A stretch of DNA of 64,000 nucleotides from Romboutsia maritimum (GCF_002251085.2 NZ_NOJZ02000001.1:392454-456453), one strand, 5' to 3'; positions 54,056 through 63,442 are shown, numbered from the stretch's first letter. Program-made: numbers and translations. The notes: generated by a model not told the origin, from the sequence alone.

Positions 54056-55126
54056 TTACCCTCTTTTTTGCTTTATTATTAAATATAAAAAGAATGGAAC
54101 TCCAATAAATGAAGTTATTATCCCTATTGGTAATTCTGTTGGGGCTATTATATTTCTCGCCACCGTGTCTGATACTAAAAGTAGTAATGCACCTATTAAT
54201 GATGATGTTGGTACTAAATATCTATAGTCACTTCCTATTATCATTCTACTTATGTGAGGTGCTATTAGTCCTACAAATCCTATTATACCTGTAAATGCTA
54301 CCGCTACTGCTGTCATAAGCGTCGATAATATTATTGATATATTTTTTATTTTATTAAAGTTTACGCCTAAACTAAGTGCTGATTCTTCTCCTAAAGACAT
54401 TACGTTTAAATCCCATGCATATCGCATCATAATTATAAAACTTATTACTACTATAACCACTATTATAGCTATTGACTCCCATTCTATTCCTGATAAACTT
54501 CCCATCATCCAAAACACTATTTCAGGTAGTTCATCTGTATCACTTACATATTTTAAAAATGATACCATAGCTGAAAATAAATATCCTATTGCTACCCCAG
54601 ATAATATTAACGTTTTAGACGAATTTTTAGCTATTATTGATATAACATAAACCATCAACATTGTTATAATTGAGAAAATAAAGGCAAATATAGGCACTTT
54701 GTAACTACCTAAAAATGATAGAGGTGTACCTAATATTATAGATAGTGCAGCTCCAAATGCTGCCCCATTTGATACTCCTAATGTGTATGGACTTACTAAT
54801 GGATTTTGAAATATTCCTTGCATCAAAAGTCCTGCATTTGAAAGTGCTATCCCTGCAAATATAGCTACAAAGACTCTAGGCAATCTTATATTTAATACTA
54901 CTATTTTATCAACCTGTGATACGCTTAAACTTTTATTAAATACATTCATAACTACTTCTGCTACAGTAGACGCATCTACTGATGATGCGCCTATTGATAT
55001 TGATAAAATTGATGTTAATACTAGCAGGAAGCTTAGTCCCACTAGTATCATCAAGTTTTTATATTTTCTTTTTTCGTAACTATTCTTTTTATCTATTCTT
55101 AAATTATTACTTGCTACTTGATTCAT
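54056..55126 (-). CDS. ABC importer permease, FecCD/BtuC family
   Basis: 356 residues with about ten membrane helices. Family motifs: LNIRLPRVFVAIFAGIALS, GIFQNPLVSPYTLGVSNGAAFGA, and GFVGLIAPHISRMIIGSDYRYLVP, where the ATPase contacts the permease. It overlaps the substrate-binding protein gene by 20 bases, so translation is coupled. It forms a homodimeric channel with the ATPase downstream. Confidence 0.92.
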   Translation of the reverse strand: MNQVASNNLRIDKKNSYEKRKYKNLMILVGLSFLLVLTSILSISIGASSVDASTVAEVVMNVFNKSLSVSQVDKIVVLNIRLPRVFVAIFAGIALSNAGLLMQGIFQNPLVSPYTLGVSNGAAFGAALSIILGTPLSFLGSYKVPIFAFIFSIITMLMVYVISIIAKNSSKTLILSGVAIGYLFSAMVSFLKYVSDTDELPEIVFWMMGSLSGIEWESIAIIVVIVVISFIIMMRYAWDLNVMSLGEESALSLGVNFNKIKNISIILSTLMTAVAVAFTGIIGFVGLIAPHISRMIIGSDYRYLVPTSSLIGALLLLVSDTVARNIIAPTELPIGIITSFIGVPFFLYLIIKQKRG

Positions 55127-56177
55127 ATGTCCATATTCCTTTATGTTCTACTTTATAGAATTTTTCTAACATTTCTTTGTGTATTTCTTCTGGTTTTATA
55201 TCTTCAAATTTATCTGGATATAACCATTTTGCTAAATATAAGCTTCCTATTACACTACCTTGAGGTGATGTAGCTATTTCATTTGATATCATATGTGTTT
55301 TTGAAATTTTAACTGCTTCTAATTGATTCCACCCAGTTCTTGCTACTAATTTTTCATATGCTGCTTTAGCTTGTGTATCATTTTCTATTCCAAGACCTAA
55401 TACTGGCTTTTTATTAGATACAACTTTTACTATTATACTTGGATTCTTTTCTATTACCCATTCATTACTTATTTTTGGATATTCTACTGGTTCACTACTT
55501 GCTATATTTACTCCACCAGCTGCTGTTATTAAACTATCTCCACCTGTTCCTTTTGCAACTGTTGCATAATCGCTATATCCTTCCCAGTAAACTTTAACTC
55601 TTTTATCTTCTGGAATTTTTGCTACTCTTTCTTGTATTAATTTACTATACTTATTTAAAAATCCTAAGTATTCATTTGCTTCTTTTTCTTTTCCTAATAT
55701 AAGACCTAATGTACTTATTTCAGATGCCATATTTTCAGCTTTATAAGCATCTAAATAAACTAGTGCTATATTAGCTTCTTCTATTTGTTTTGCTAGTTCT
55801 GGCTTCATATATTTTTGATATCCAAATACTACATCTGGCTTCATCTCTAATATTTTCTCTACATTTGGCTCTTTCCATGTTCCAAGTATTTCTTTTTTAG
55901 TGTCATTTGGTAATAACTTAGTTTTATCTGTTACACCTACTATTTTATCTGATGATCCTAATGCACATACCAAATCATACACTCCTGAATTTAGTATAAC
56001 CATTGATTTTACATCTTTAGGTACATCAACATATCTTCCATATGTATCAACTATTTTTTGAGTTTCTTTACTAGCCACTTTGTCTTTCTTGTCTTCTGTA
56101 CTATTGCATCCGACCATTCCTACAACTACTAATACTAATGATAATAATAGCGATAATTTCTTATAAATCTTCTTCAT
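55107..56177 (-). CDS. Substrate-binding lipoprotein, iron/corrinoid type (FecB/BtuF family)
   Basis: About 356 residues. I use the ATG at 56177 because GGGAGG is upstream; the longer frame begins inside the leader hairpin region. Lipobox MVGC (Cys24). The periplasmic-binding fold III opening is VDTYGRYVDVPKDVKSMVILNSG and KIVGVTDKT, with later VFGYQKYM and AAGGVNIASSEPVEYPKISNEWV. No clear siderophore-specific residues can be named. It carries the ligand to the FecCD/FecE pair, and its leader has an intrinsic terminator like the one before the chelatase genes. Confidence 0.88.
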   Translation of the reverse strand: MKKIYKKLSLLLSLVLVVVGMVGCNSTEDKKDKVASKETQKIVDTYGRYVDVPKDVKSMVILNSGVYDLVCALGSSDKIVGVTDKTKLLPNDTKKEILGTWKEPNVEKILEMKPDVVFGYQKYMKPELAKQIEEANIALVYLDAYKAENMASEISTLGLILGKEKEANEYLGFLNKYSKLIQERVAKIPEDKRVKVYWEGYSDYATVAKGTGGDSLITAAGGVNIASSEPVEYPKISNEWVIEKNPSIIVKVVSNKKPVLGLGIENDTQAKAAYEKLVARTGWNQLEAVKISKTHMISNEIATSPQGSVIGSLYLAKWLYPDKFEDIKPEEIHKEMLEKFYKVEHKGIWTYESSSK

Positions 56178-56210
56178 ATTCCTTATTCCTCCCCTTTTTT
56201 TGCACAAAAA

Positions 56211-56241
56211 AAGCCATGAAGAAATAAAACCTTCATGGCTT
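56211..56241 (-). promoter_or_regulatory. Terminator hairpin in the importer leader
   Basis: Perfect 11-bp stem AAGCCATGAAG / CTTCATGGCTT (56211-56221, 56231-56241), with a seven-T run on the minus strand, between cobN and the binding-protein gene and only about 35 bases before its ATG. A possible promoter (TTGAAA, 18-base spacer, TAAAAT) lies just upstream of it. It either ends the chelatase transcript or acts as an attenuator of the importer genes. Confidence 0.7.
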
Positions 56242-56360
56242 CGTTATGTTTATATATATTTTACTATATTTTTACATATTATTTCAAGTTAGCAAAAAAA
56301 GTTTTTTTAGACTTTTTTTTACAATAACAATCATATTTTTACATCTATAAAATTTAATAT

Positions 56361-59300
56361 TTATTTATTTTTTAACTTCCCTAGTTTATTTCTAAAGCTT
56401 TCTATTTCTTTCAAATCAACTATATCAATAGAACCTCCTTGGAAATCGCCTCCTATATCTCCCATTCCTTCTTCTATCCAACCTTCCATTTCTATATAAT
56501 AGTCCTTCAATTCTTCTATTATATCTTCATCTGCATCCCACAAATTTCTTTGATAAGCTTCTATTAACCTTCTTGAAATTTCTTCTAATGCCCATGGGTT
56601 ATTTTCTTTGAAGAAGTTTCTATTTTCTTCATTTATAATAAATGTATTAGTTATTTCATCAAATATCCAATCGTCTACTTCATCAGTAGTTGCATCCCAT
56701 CCATATACCCTTCCTACTCTTTTTGATATATCTGATGCACCTTTATAACCATGTCTTTTTTGACCTTCTATATATTTTGGATTCAATAGCTTTCCTGTTA
56801 CCACTCTTCTAATTTCTTCTGATAAGGTTCTTACTTCAACGTTAGAAACTTCTCTTGTATCTCCATAATAAGTTTTTACTTCTTTATTAGAAACTTGCTT
56901 AGCTGCAGCAGTAAGTCCTCCATGTGCTCCAAAATAAGCACAACATCCTAATAAATCATGTTCATCAGAAGCTACTTTATTATAAGTTATATCTACTGTC
57001 TTTAAACTGTTTTCAAGTTCCTTAAATGATTCTTCACCATACTTATCTTTTCCATATGAATATCCATTATAATAATAAAATACATCAAGAAAATCAGATT
57101 TATCCTTCCAAGCAGATGAATAAACCATCATATTAATACCAGATAGATATGTTCCTGGTCTAGTACCAAATATTCTAGAAGATGCTGACTCAAAAGATAA
57201 ATTATCTTTCATACTCTCTAACGTATGCTTTTTTATATAATTCTTATCTAGTGGCTCATCTAATTTAGCAACTTCTAAAACTGCTTCATCTAATAAATCT
57301 ACACAATTTGAAAAATTGTCCCTAAGTATTCCTGATATCCTAACAGTTATATCTATTCTAGGTCTATTTAATTCTTCTAACGGTATTATTTCAAATCCAT
57401 TTACTCTTCCATTTTTTGACCATTTTGGTCTAGCCCCTATTAAATATAATAATTGTGCCATTCCTTCGCCATCTGTCCAAAGTATGTCATTGCACATCCA
57501 GTATATAGCAAAGTTTTCTGGATAAGTACCAGTTTCATCTAAGTACTTTTCTATTACTTTATCTCCTAGCCTTCTTCCAACTTCATAAGAAACTTTCGTA
57601 GGAATTCTATATGGATCTAAAGTATAGAAGTTTCTTCCTGTTGGTAATATATCATCCCTACCTCTAGTTATAACTCCAGATGGACCTGCACTTATATATT
57701 CTCCATTCATTCCTCTTAATAAAGCTTCTATTTCCTTGGATTCTTGGACCCTATTTTTTATATCTAATATTCTTTCTTTAAAATTTTCTATTTTCTCTAG
57801 TTTATCTAAATCTTTAAGTTCATAACATTTAAATATATCTAAATTATTTTCTATACTTTTTTCTTCTATTAATATAGATATAACTTTTTTGCTTAGAATA
57901 TCTAATTCAAAAGTTAAACTTCCATTATCTATTTCATATAAATCATTTATCTTCTCTTTATTTTGAAGTAAATTACTTAAATCAAGTCCTATTAAATTTG
58001 CTATATATCCCCTTAAAGATTTTTTATCTAATCCTTCAAATCTCAGTATAGAATTTATAAGCTCAACTAATCTTTCTCCAGTCGGAATTTCCCCTAATAT
58101 ATGTTGACCATCTTGAATTTGAGTGTTTTTTATTATAGAAAGTACCTTGTGACTTTCCTCTCTTATCTTATCCATATTATTGTGATAATCACTTATATCT
58201 ATTTGTGTTTGTAAATTTGCCTTTTTTATTTCTTCCACTATTAAATGTTCTAATAAATGAGCTTGTGTTTTATCTGAAATTCTTACTTTTTCATATTGAT
58301 TTAAAAGATTTTCTAGTTCTAAATATTCATCATAAAGGCCACCTTGAGTTAGTACTGTTTGCATATGGTCTATTAACGTTGCATATGACCTTCTCTTTGC
58401 AATAGTTCCTTCTGGTGGATTATCTGCATTGTATATATACAAATTAGGTAAATTTCCTATACATACATCTGGATAACAATTTTCAGATAATCCTACTCCC
58501 TTCCCTGGTAAAAACTCTAAATTTCCATGAGTTCCTACATGAATAATTACATCTGCTTTATACTTTTCTTCAAAATACCTATAAGTTGCTAAATACTGAT
58601 GAGTCGGTGGAAGATGGGGATCATGAAGTATCTTACAGACTTGTCCATCACATTTAGAACCAGCGCAACCTCTCTTTGGTTGAACACAAACCAATGCATT
58701 TTTATAATTTAATCCTGTCACAACTATTTTTTCATCATAAATCATAGAAGGTACTACGCCATCAATTTCTTCACCAGGAGGATTTCCCCAGTTATCTATC
58801 ATATTTTCTTGTACTTCTTTGCTAAGAGCATTAAACCATTTCATATATTCTTCTTTTTCTATTAAATCTAATGCTCCCCCTTTTTTCACAATCTCAGATA
58901 TTGTAGTCCATCTAAATTCTGATATAGCTTTTTTGTGCATCATTGTATCTATTAATTCCTTACCACTTTCAGGAATATTTTCTAAATCATATCCATTTTC
59001 TTTTAATCTTTTTAAGACTCTTGATACACTTTCTAATGTATCTAAATTAGCCCCACCTCCTACAGATGCCTCTAGTGATGCACATGGATTATTATTAAGT
59101 AAAAATACTACTTTCTTTTCATTATTAGGCTTCTTACTCAAATTAACATATGATATAACTCTATTAACTAACTTTTCACATCTATTTTGTATAGGTACTC
59201 TAGTTTCTACACTATTATCATTGTCTAATGCACCTATAAATATCGGCTCTATAACTCCTTCTAACTCTGGAAGGGCTACACTCCATGCAATATCTTTAAT

Positions 59301-60191
59301 CGTTCCATCTTTTTCTTTTTCCCACTCATCTACTGTCATATAAGAAGATGCTATTGGTTGAAAAATAGGACAATTTAGTAAATCTAATATATTTGTTTTG
59401 TTTGCATTTTCTAGACTAGAATAACTTTTAGAATCTGAATCTAAAAAGAAACTAGTCATTTTTATGATTGCATCAACTATAGGATTTCCATATTTATCTA
59501 AGAAGAAAGTTTTAACGGCATTAGCAGTTCCTTTAGTTCCTATGTCATCATTTCTTAAAGTATATGTAAAAATAGGTATAACATTATATCCTTTAGACTC
59601 TATGTTTTTTATAATATTTTTTTCTATTTCTATATTTTTATTTACCCAATATCCCCTAGATGTTATAAGACCAATCGTACCTTTTTTAGTGGGATTTTTA
59701 AATTCAAAATAATCCTGTACATTAGTAAATACCTTATCAGTTTCATAATGGTATATCCCATCCCAAGGAATTTCTTTTGGCTTTTCATGATTTATGTCTT
59801 CATTTAAAACATCTGATAATAAATACTTAATCATATTTATCCAATTTTTTTCTCCACTATAAGTCATATATGTATTGCAAATACTCGAAATTTCCAAACT
59901 ATTTTTATCATTTATATACAAGTTAGACTCCCCACCTATATATATTTTAGGCTTGTCTATATCTTGCAGTAAAACATCAAGTTCATTCCATATATTATTT
60001 GAAGATGTCTTATTTAAAATTAGCAAATCACACTCATTAACTTTTTTAATTAGTTCATCAATACTTTGTATTTCTTCTTCTAACAATCGGCTTGAATATA
60101 TGCTTATATTTACATGCTCTATCAATTGAGGTTTTAATTTTGATAAAATATTATAAGAACCATGCCACATTATAGCTACAATATTTTTCAT
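56361..60191 (-). CDS. cobN: CobN/BchH-type chelatase large subunit
   Basis: 1276 residues, the size of CobN. Strongly recognised by VVTGLNYKNALVCVQPKRGC, HVGTHGNLEFLPGKGVGLSENCYPD, IYIYNADNPPEGTIAKRRSYA, NMMVYSSAWKDKSD and the C-terminal GRVYGWDATTDEVDDWIFDE. This subunit binds the tetrapyrrole and the metal; the AAA+ subunits encoded just upstream supply ATP hydrolysis. CobN inserts Co2+ in the aerobic B12 route, but anaerobic Firmicutes normally use CbiK or CbiX, so metal and ring substrate here are open. Gap to the ChlI gene is 3 bases. Confidence 0.9.
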   Translation of the reverse strand: MKNIVAIMWHGSYNILSKLKPQLIEHVNISIYSSRLLEEEIQSIDELIKKVNECDLLILNKTSSNNIWNELDVLLQDIDKPKIYIGGESNLYINDKNSLEISSICNTYMTYSGEKNWINMIKYLLSDVLNEDINHEKPKEIPWDGIYHYETDKVFTNVQDYFEFKNPTKKGTIGLITSRGYWVNKNIEIEKNIIKNIESKGYNVIPIFTYTLRNDDIGTKGTANAVKTFFLDKYGNPIVDAIIKMTSFFLDSDSKSYSSLENANKTNILDLLNCPIFQPIASSYMTVDEWEKEKDGTIKDIAWSVALPELEGVIEPIFIGALDNDNSVETRVPIQNRCEKLVNRVISYVNLSKKPNNEKKVVFLLNNNPCASLEASVGGGANLDTLESVSRVLKRLKENGYDLENIPESGKELIDTMMHKKAISEFRWTTISEIVKKGGALDLIEKEEYMKWFNALSKEVQENMIDNWGNPPGEEIDGVVPSMIYDEKIVVTGLNYKNALVCVQPKRGCAGSKCDGQVCKILHDPHLPPTHQYLATYRYFEEKYKADVIIHVGTHGNLEFLPGKGVGLSENCYPDVCIGNLPNLYIYNADNPPEGTIAKRRSYATLIDHMQTVLTQGGLYDEYLELENLLNQYEKVRISDKTQAHLLEHLIVEEIKKANLQTQIDISDYHNNMDKIREESHKVLSIIKNTQIQDGQHILGEIPTGERLVELINSILRFEGLDKKSLRGYIANLIGLDLSNLLQNKEKINDLYEIDNGSLTFELDILSKKVISILIEEKSIENNLDIFKCYELKDLDKLEKIENFKERILDIKNRVQESKEIEALLRGMNGEYISAGPSGVITRGRDDILPTGRNFYTLDPYRIPTKVSYEVGRRLGDKVIEKYLDETGTYPENFAIYWMCNDILWTDGEGMAQLLYLIGARPKWSKNGRVNGFEIIPLEELNRPRIDITVRISGILRDNFSNCVDLLDEAVLEVAKLDEPLDKNYIKKHTLESMKDNLSFESASSRIFGTRPGTYLSGINMMVYSSAWKDKSDFLDVFYYYNGYSYGKDKYGEESFKELENSLKTVDITYNKVASDEHDLLGCCAYFGAHGGLTAAAKQVSNKEVKTYYGDTREVSNVEVRTLSEEIRRVVTGKLLNPKYIEGQKRHGYKGASDISKRVGRVYGWDATTDEVDDWIFDEITNTFIINEENRNFFKENNPWALEEISRRLIEAYQRNLWDADEDIIEELKDYYIEMEGWIEEGMGDIGGDFQGGSIDIVDLKEIESFRNKLGKLKNK

Positions 60192-60194
60192 ATT

Positions 60195-61238
60195 CTATAT
60201 CTCCATTTCAATAGGTGCATTTATTATTTTCTTTATTGTTTCTTGATCTAATTTTTTAGCGCTTTCAAATGGTAAACTTCTCATTCTATGCAAAAGAACC
60301 ATTCTTGCAACTTCTTCTATATCTTCCTTTTGTACTAACTTTCTATTATTAAACGCTGCCATAGATTTTGTTGCTTTCATTAAAGTCAAATCTCCTCTGT
60401 GACCATCAATCTCTAGTGCAATAGAAAGCTGCGCATTTAAAAATAACATCTCATCACTTATCTCAACTTCATTTATAATTTTTCTTGCATTTTCAATTTT
60501 ATCTCTTAATTCTTGTTCTTCTTCTTCCCATCTTGATATAAATTCATCTTGATTTTCTTCAAATTCAGATCTATACTTAACTATTTGCACACGCTTTTGA
60601 GGATCTTTTATTCCCTTTATATCAACACTAAATCCAAATCTATCTAATAATTGAGGTCTTAACTCCCCTTCTTCTGGATTCATAGTTCCTACTAATATAA
60701 AATTTGCTGGATGAGAAAATGAAATTCCCTCTCTTTCAACTGTATTTACCCCCATTGCAGCACTATCTAAAAGTAAATCTACAATATGATCGTCTAATAA
60801 ATTTATTTCATCTACATAAAGTATTCCTCTATTAGCCTGTGCAAGTACACCTGGTTCAAATTTTTTAGTTCCACTTTTTATAGCTTCTTCTATATCCAAA
60901 GAACCTACCACCCTATCTTCCGTAGCTGATACTGGTAAATCTACTACCTTCATTTTTTGCTTAACTATTTCTATTTTTTCACCCTTATTTACTTTTTCTA
61001 AACAATCACTACACATAGTAGACTTATCATGAGGATTACAATTAAATCTGCACCCTTTTACTACATCTATTTCCGGTAAAAGATTTGGAATCGCTCTTAC
61101 TGTAGTTGATTTTGCCGTTCCCTTTTCACCAAATACTAATATTCCTGATATTTTTGGATTTATTATATTTAATATAAGACCTTTTTTCATAGATTCTTGA
61201 CCTATTATTGCAGAAAATGGATATAATTTTTTTGACAT
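60195..61238 (-). CDS. chlI: ChlI/BchI-type chelatase AAA+ subunit
   Basis: 347 residues. Walker A GEKGTAKST (about 34-42), a four-Cys cluster (GCRFNCNPHDKSTMCSDC) as in bacterial ChlI, sensor/Walker B ILYVDEINLLDDH, GTMNPEEGELRPQLLDRFG, and the helical lid domain with EIDGHRGDLTLMKA. It forms a hexameric ATPase ring that works with the D-type subunit (upstream gene, 2-base gap) and CobN (downstream). RBS AGGGGGG precedes the ATG. Confidence 0.93.
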   Translation of the reverse strand: MSKKLYPFSAIIGQESMKKGLILNIINPKISGILVFGEKGTAKSTTVRAIPNLLPEIDVVKGCRFNCNPHDKSTMCSDCLEKVNKGEKIEIVKQKMKVVDLPVSATEDRVVGSLDIEEAIKSGTKKFEPGVLAQANRGILYVDEINLLDDHIVDLLLDSAAMGVNTVEREGISFSHPANFILVGTMNPEEGELRPQLLDRFGFSVDIKGIKDPQKRVQIVKYRSEFEENQDEFISRWEEEEQELRDKIENARKIINEVEISDEMLFLNAQLSIALEIDGHRGDLTLMKATKSMAAFNNRKLVQKEDIEEVARMVLLHRMRSLPFESAKKLDQETIKKIINAPIEMEI

Positions 61239-61240
61239 TT

Positions 61241-63160
61241 CTATTCCCCCCTAAAATTATTAATACTTTTTATAATTGATTCACTTTTCAAATCATCTAT
61301 TTTTATATACTCTGCCCCAATATTTTTTGCTAATTCCTTAGCTATCCCAAAGCTCATTAACCCACTTTTTTCTATATCTATAACCATAGAATTAATTTTC
61401 CTTTGTTCTCTTATTGAACTTGCTATTTCCATAAGCTCTTGTTTAGGTTTTAAATCTTTGTTGATGGATATATTTCCTTTTCCATCTGTTATTATTATCA
61501 TAAGTGGCAATAAATGTGGGTTTTTTCTAAGTTCTCTTTTTATTACCTCATATCCTTTTGATATCCCTAAATTTAGAGGTGTTTTTCCTCCAGTTTCCAT
61601 AATCTCTAATAATTTATATCCTCTTTCTACACTTGTCGTGGGAGGAAGAATGACTTCTCCTTTATCATTTCTAAATGTAATTAAAGAAATTTTATCTCTT
61701 TTTATATAAGAGTCTTTTAATAATGATAAAATAGCTCCTTTAGTTTCAATCATTCTTTGACTTACTCCCATAGAACCACTAGAATCCACTACGAAAGTTA
61801 TTAAATTTGAGACTTTCTTTTGTCTTACCTTTTCCCTTATATCTTCACTATTAATTTTTATAGCAAGATTATTTTTATCTCTATATTTTTGATGTGGTGC
61901 TGCTGCTCTTATTGTTGCATCAAGTGCAAAATCATTATTTTTTCTCTGCATTGTTGGGTATATATATCGTCCTGATTTACTGTTTGTTTTTGTTCTCGTT
62001 CTTTTTCCTTGACCATTTCTATAAGTTCTATCACTTTTGTGACCAAAGTACTTAAGTTTAAAATCTTTACCTATGTTAAATGTTTTTGACTGATTAGAAT
62101 TGCTCTCCTCTTGATTATTTTCATTTTGCTTTTTTTGTTTATCATCATTTTGCTTGTCATAATTTTTTTCTTCGTTGTTATTTTTGTTATCTTCATTATT
62201 CTTTTTATCTCGTTCATTGCTATTATTATCTTCATTTTCATTAGAATTTTTGTTTTTTTGTTCTTCTTTATCATTGCTTTTATCTTCACTATCTATCATT
62301 CTATGAGCTAGTGCTAGATTGCTTGCTTCTTTTATATCTTCACTAATTATATATTTTCTTCCATCTAATGCTGCTATTGCCATAGATGTATGCCTCATAA
62401 CTATATCCCCTCTATGTCCTTTTATATTGAACTTTAGGCAATAGTTAACTATCTCTTCTAAGTTTTCTGATGATACTTTTACTTCTTTTAATATTTTTTT
62501 TGCATTTTTTATTTTTAGTTTTAATTCTTCTTCTTCCTCTAAAAAACTATCTATAAATTTAATAGGATTTTTTTCAAAGTTTTCTAGTCTTCTTAAAATA
62601 TCTACTCTTTTTTTTACATCTTTACTTGAACGTATATCTACATATAAACCAAATCTATCTAAAAACTGTGACCTAAGTTCACCTTCTTCAATATTCATAG
62701 TACCTACTAATGTAAAATCACTTTCATGAGAATATGAAATACCTTCTCTTTCAATTGTGTTAATTTTACTTTGAGATACATCTAGTAACATATCTACTAT
62801 ATTATCTTGAAGTAAATTTACCTCATCTACGTAAAGTATCTTTTTATTTGCACTTTTAAGCAATCCTTCTTCTAAATAAACTTGTCCATTTTTTATTGTT
62901 TTTTCTAAGTCAATTGAACCTATTAATCTATCTTCACTTACTGATAGTGGTATTTCTACTATATTATTATTTATTGTATTGTTATCTTTATTTGAATTTA
63001 TAAGATTTGATAATGACCTCACTATAGTTGATTTTGCAGTTCCTTTTTCTCCATTTATTAAAACTCCACCTATTTTAGGATTTATTAAATTTAGTATTAA
63101 TGATTTTTTCATTTGTTCTTGTCCTATAATAGCTGAAAATGGATATGTAATTTTTCTCAT
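61241..63160 (-). CDS. chlD: ChlD/BchD-type chelatase subunit (AAA+ with acidic linker and vWA domain)
   Basis: About 639 residues. I use the ATG at 63160, preceded by GGGGGGAG. N-terminal AAA+ domain (about 1-275) with an intact Walker A GEKGTAKST and ILYVDEVNLLQDN, but lacking the Cys cluster of ChlI. Then a low-complexity Asn/Lys/Glu/Asp linker (about 285-360), and a vWA domain (about 435-639) with the MIDAS residues VDSSGSMG, GGKTPLN and IITDGKGN. It couples the ATPase ring to the large subunit. First gene of the chelatase operon. The linker holds a dnaX-type slippery heptamer whose -1 frame stops at once. Confidence 0.92.
   Translation of the reverse strand: MRKITYPFSAIIGQEQMKKSLILNLINPKIGGVLINGEKGTAKSTIVRSLSNLINSNKDNNTINNNIVEIPLSVSEDRLIGSIDLEKTIKNGQVYLEEGLLKSANKKILYVDEVNLLQDNIVDMLLDVSQSKINTIEREGISYSHESDFTLVGTMNIEEGELRSQFLDRFGLYVDIRSSKDVKKRVDILRRLENFEKNPIKFIDSFLEEEEELKLKIKNAKKILKEVKVSSENLEEIVNYCLKFNIKGHRGDIVMRHTSMAIAALDGRKYIISEDIKEASNLALAHRMIDSEDKSNDKEEQKNKNSNENEDNNSNERDKKNNEDNKNNNEEKNYDKQNDDKQKKQNENNQEESNSNQSKTFNIGKDFKLKYFGHKSDRTYRNGQGKRTRTKTNSKSGRYIYPTMQRKNNDFALDATIRAAAPHQKYRDKNNLAIKINSEDIREKVRQKKVSNLITFVVDSSGSMGVSQRMIETKGAILSLLKDSYIKRDKISLITFRNDKGEVILPPTTSVERGYKLLEIMETGGKTPLNLGISKGYEVIKRELRKNPHLLPLMIIITDGKGNISINKDLKPKQELMEIASSIREQRKINSMVIDIEKSGLMSFGIAKELAKNIGAEYIKIDDLKSESIIKSINNFRGE
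62129..62135 (-). other. Slippery heptamer A_AAA_AAG in the chlD linker
   Basis: In frame CAA AAA AAG on the minus strand (CAA begins at 62137). A -1 shift would add GCA AAA and stop at TGA, giving a product of about 346 residues with only the AAA+ domain and linker, close to the 347 residues of ChlI. Site presence is seen; frameshifting is not shown. Confidence 0.5.
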
Positions 63161-63197
63161 TTGCTCCCCCCATCTTTCAGAAATTACCAAAAAATAA

Positions 63198-63238
63198 AAG
63201 CCAAAAAGAGGAAATTCATTTCCTGACCTTCTTGGCTT
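63198..63238 (-). promoter_or_regulatory. Terminator hairpin in the chelatase operon leader
   Basis: Outer stem AAGCCAA/TTGGCTT (63198-63204, 63232-63238) and inner AGGAAA/TTTCCT (63209-63214, 63219-63224), followed on the minus strand by TTTTATTTTTT. It lies between the promoter and the chlD start, so transcription must pass it. No large aptamer is visible before it. Confidence 0.65.
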
Positions 63239-63291
63239 ATTTTTATCTTTATATTATATTTTTAATATTTTAAATCTTTGTCTTTGATATA

Positions 63292-63321
63292 AATATAGTT
63301 CATTTTACGCTATTTTGTCAA
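63292..63321 (-). promoter_or_regulatory. Promoter of the chelatase operon
   Basis: TTGACA (63316-63321) and TATATT (63292-63297), spacer 18, minus strand, giving a leader of roughly 125 bases. Confidence 0.68.
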
Positions 63322-63345
63322 CTTTCAGATTTGGTTAATACCGCA

Positions 63346-63428
63346 AAAGGGAGGCCAATCACGTTTGCATCCATGCCAGCTAAAAATAGCTCGCAAATGG
63401 ATGTTACTCTGTGATTTTCCCTCCCTTT
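63346..63428. repeat. Structured palindromic element, copy B
   Basis: Nested stems AAAGGGAG/CTCCCTTT (63346-63353, 63421-63428), AATCAC/GTGATT (63357-63362, 63411-63416), CATCCAT/ATGGATG (63368-63374, 63397-63403) and AGCTA/TAGCT (63378-63382, 63387-63391). Same core and layout as copy A at 52726. It starts 14 bases past the stop of the surface-protein gene and lies upstream of the chelatase promoter. Confidence 0.78.
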
Positions 63429-63442
63429 CGCTGGGTTTATAT

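Noticed and set aside
62252..62258. A_AAA_AAC heptamer in the same chlD linker as the main frameshift site
   Set aside because: It is in frame and the -1 frame stops after three codons, but AAC-ending heptamers are weaker in bacteria and the A_AAA_AAG site fits better.
56361..63160. Magnesium chelatase for chlorophyll
   Set aside because: No other bacteriochlorophyll gene is present and the large subunit is CobN-like in an apparent spore-forming anaerobe.
63346..63428. Copy B of the palindromic element as a riboswitch aptamer for the chelatase operon
   Set aside because: A good TTGACA-18-TATATT promoter lies between the element and chlD, so the element is outside the leader; copy A sits in a similar 3' position after another gene. 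It also does not match the cobalamin or c-di-GMP aptamers I know.
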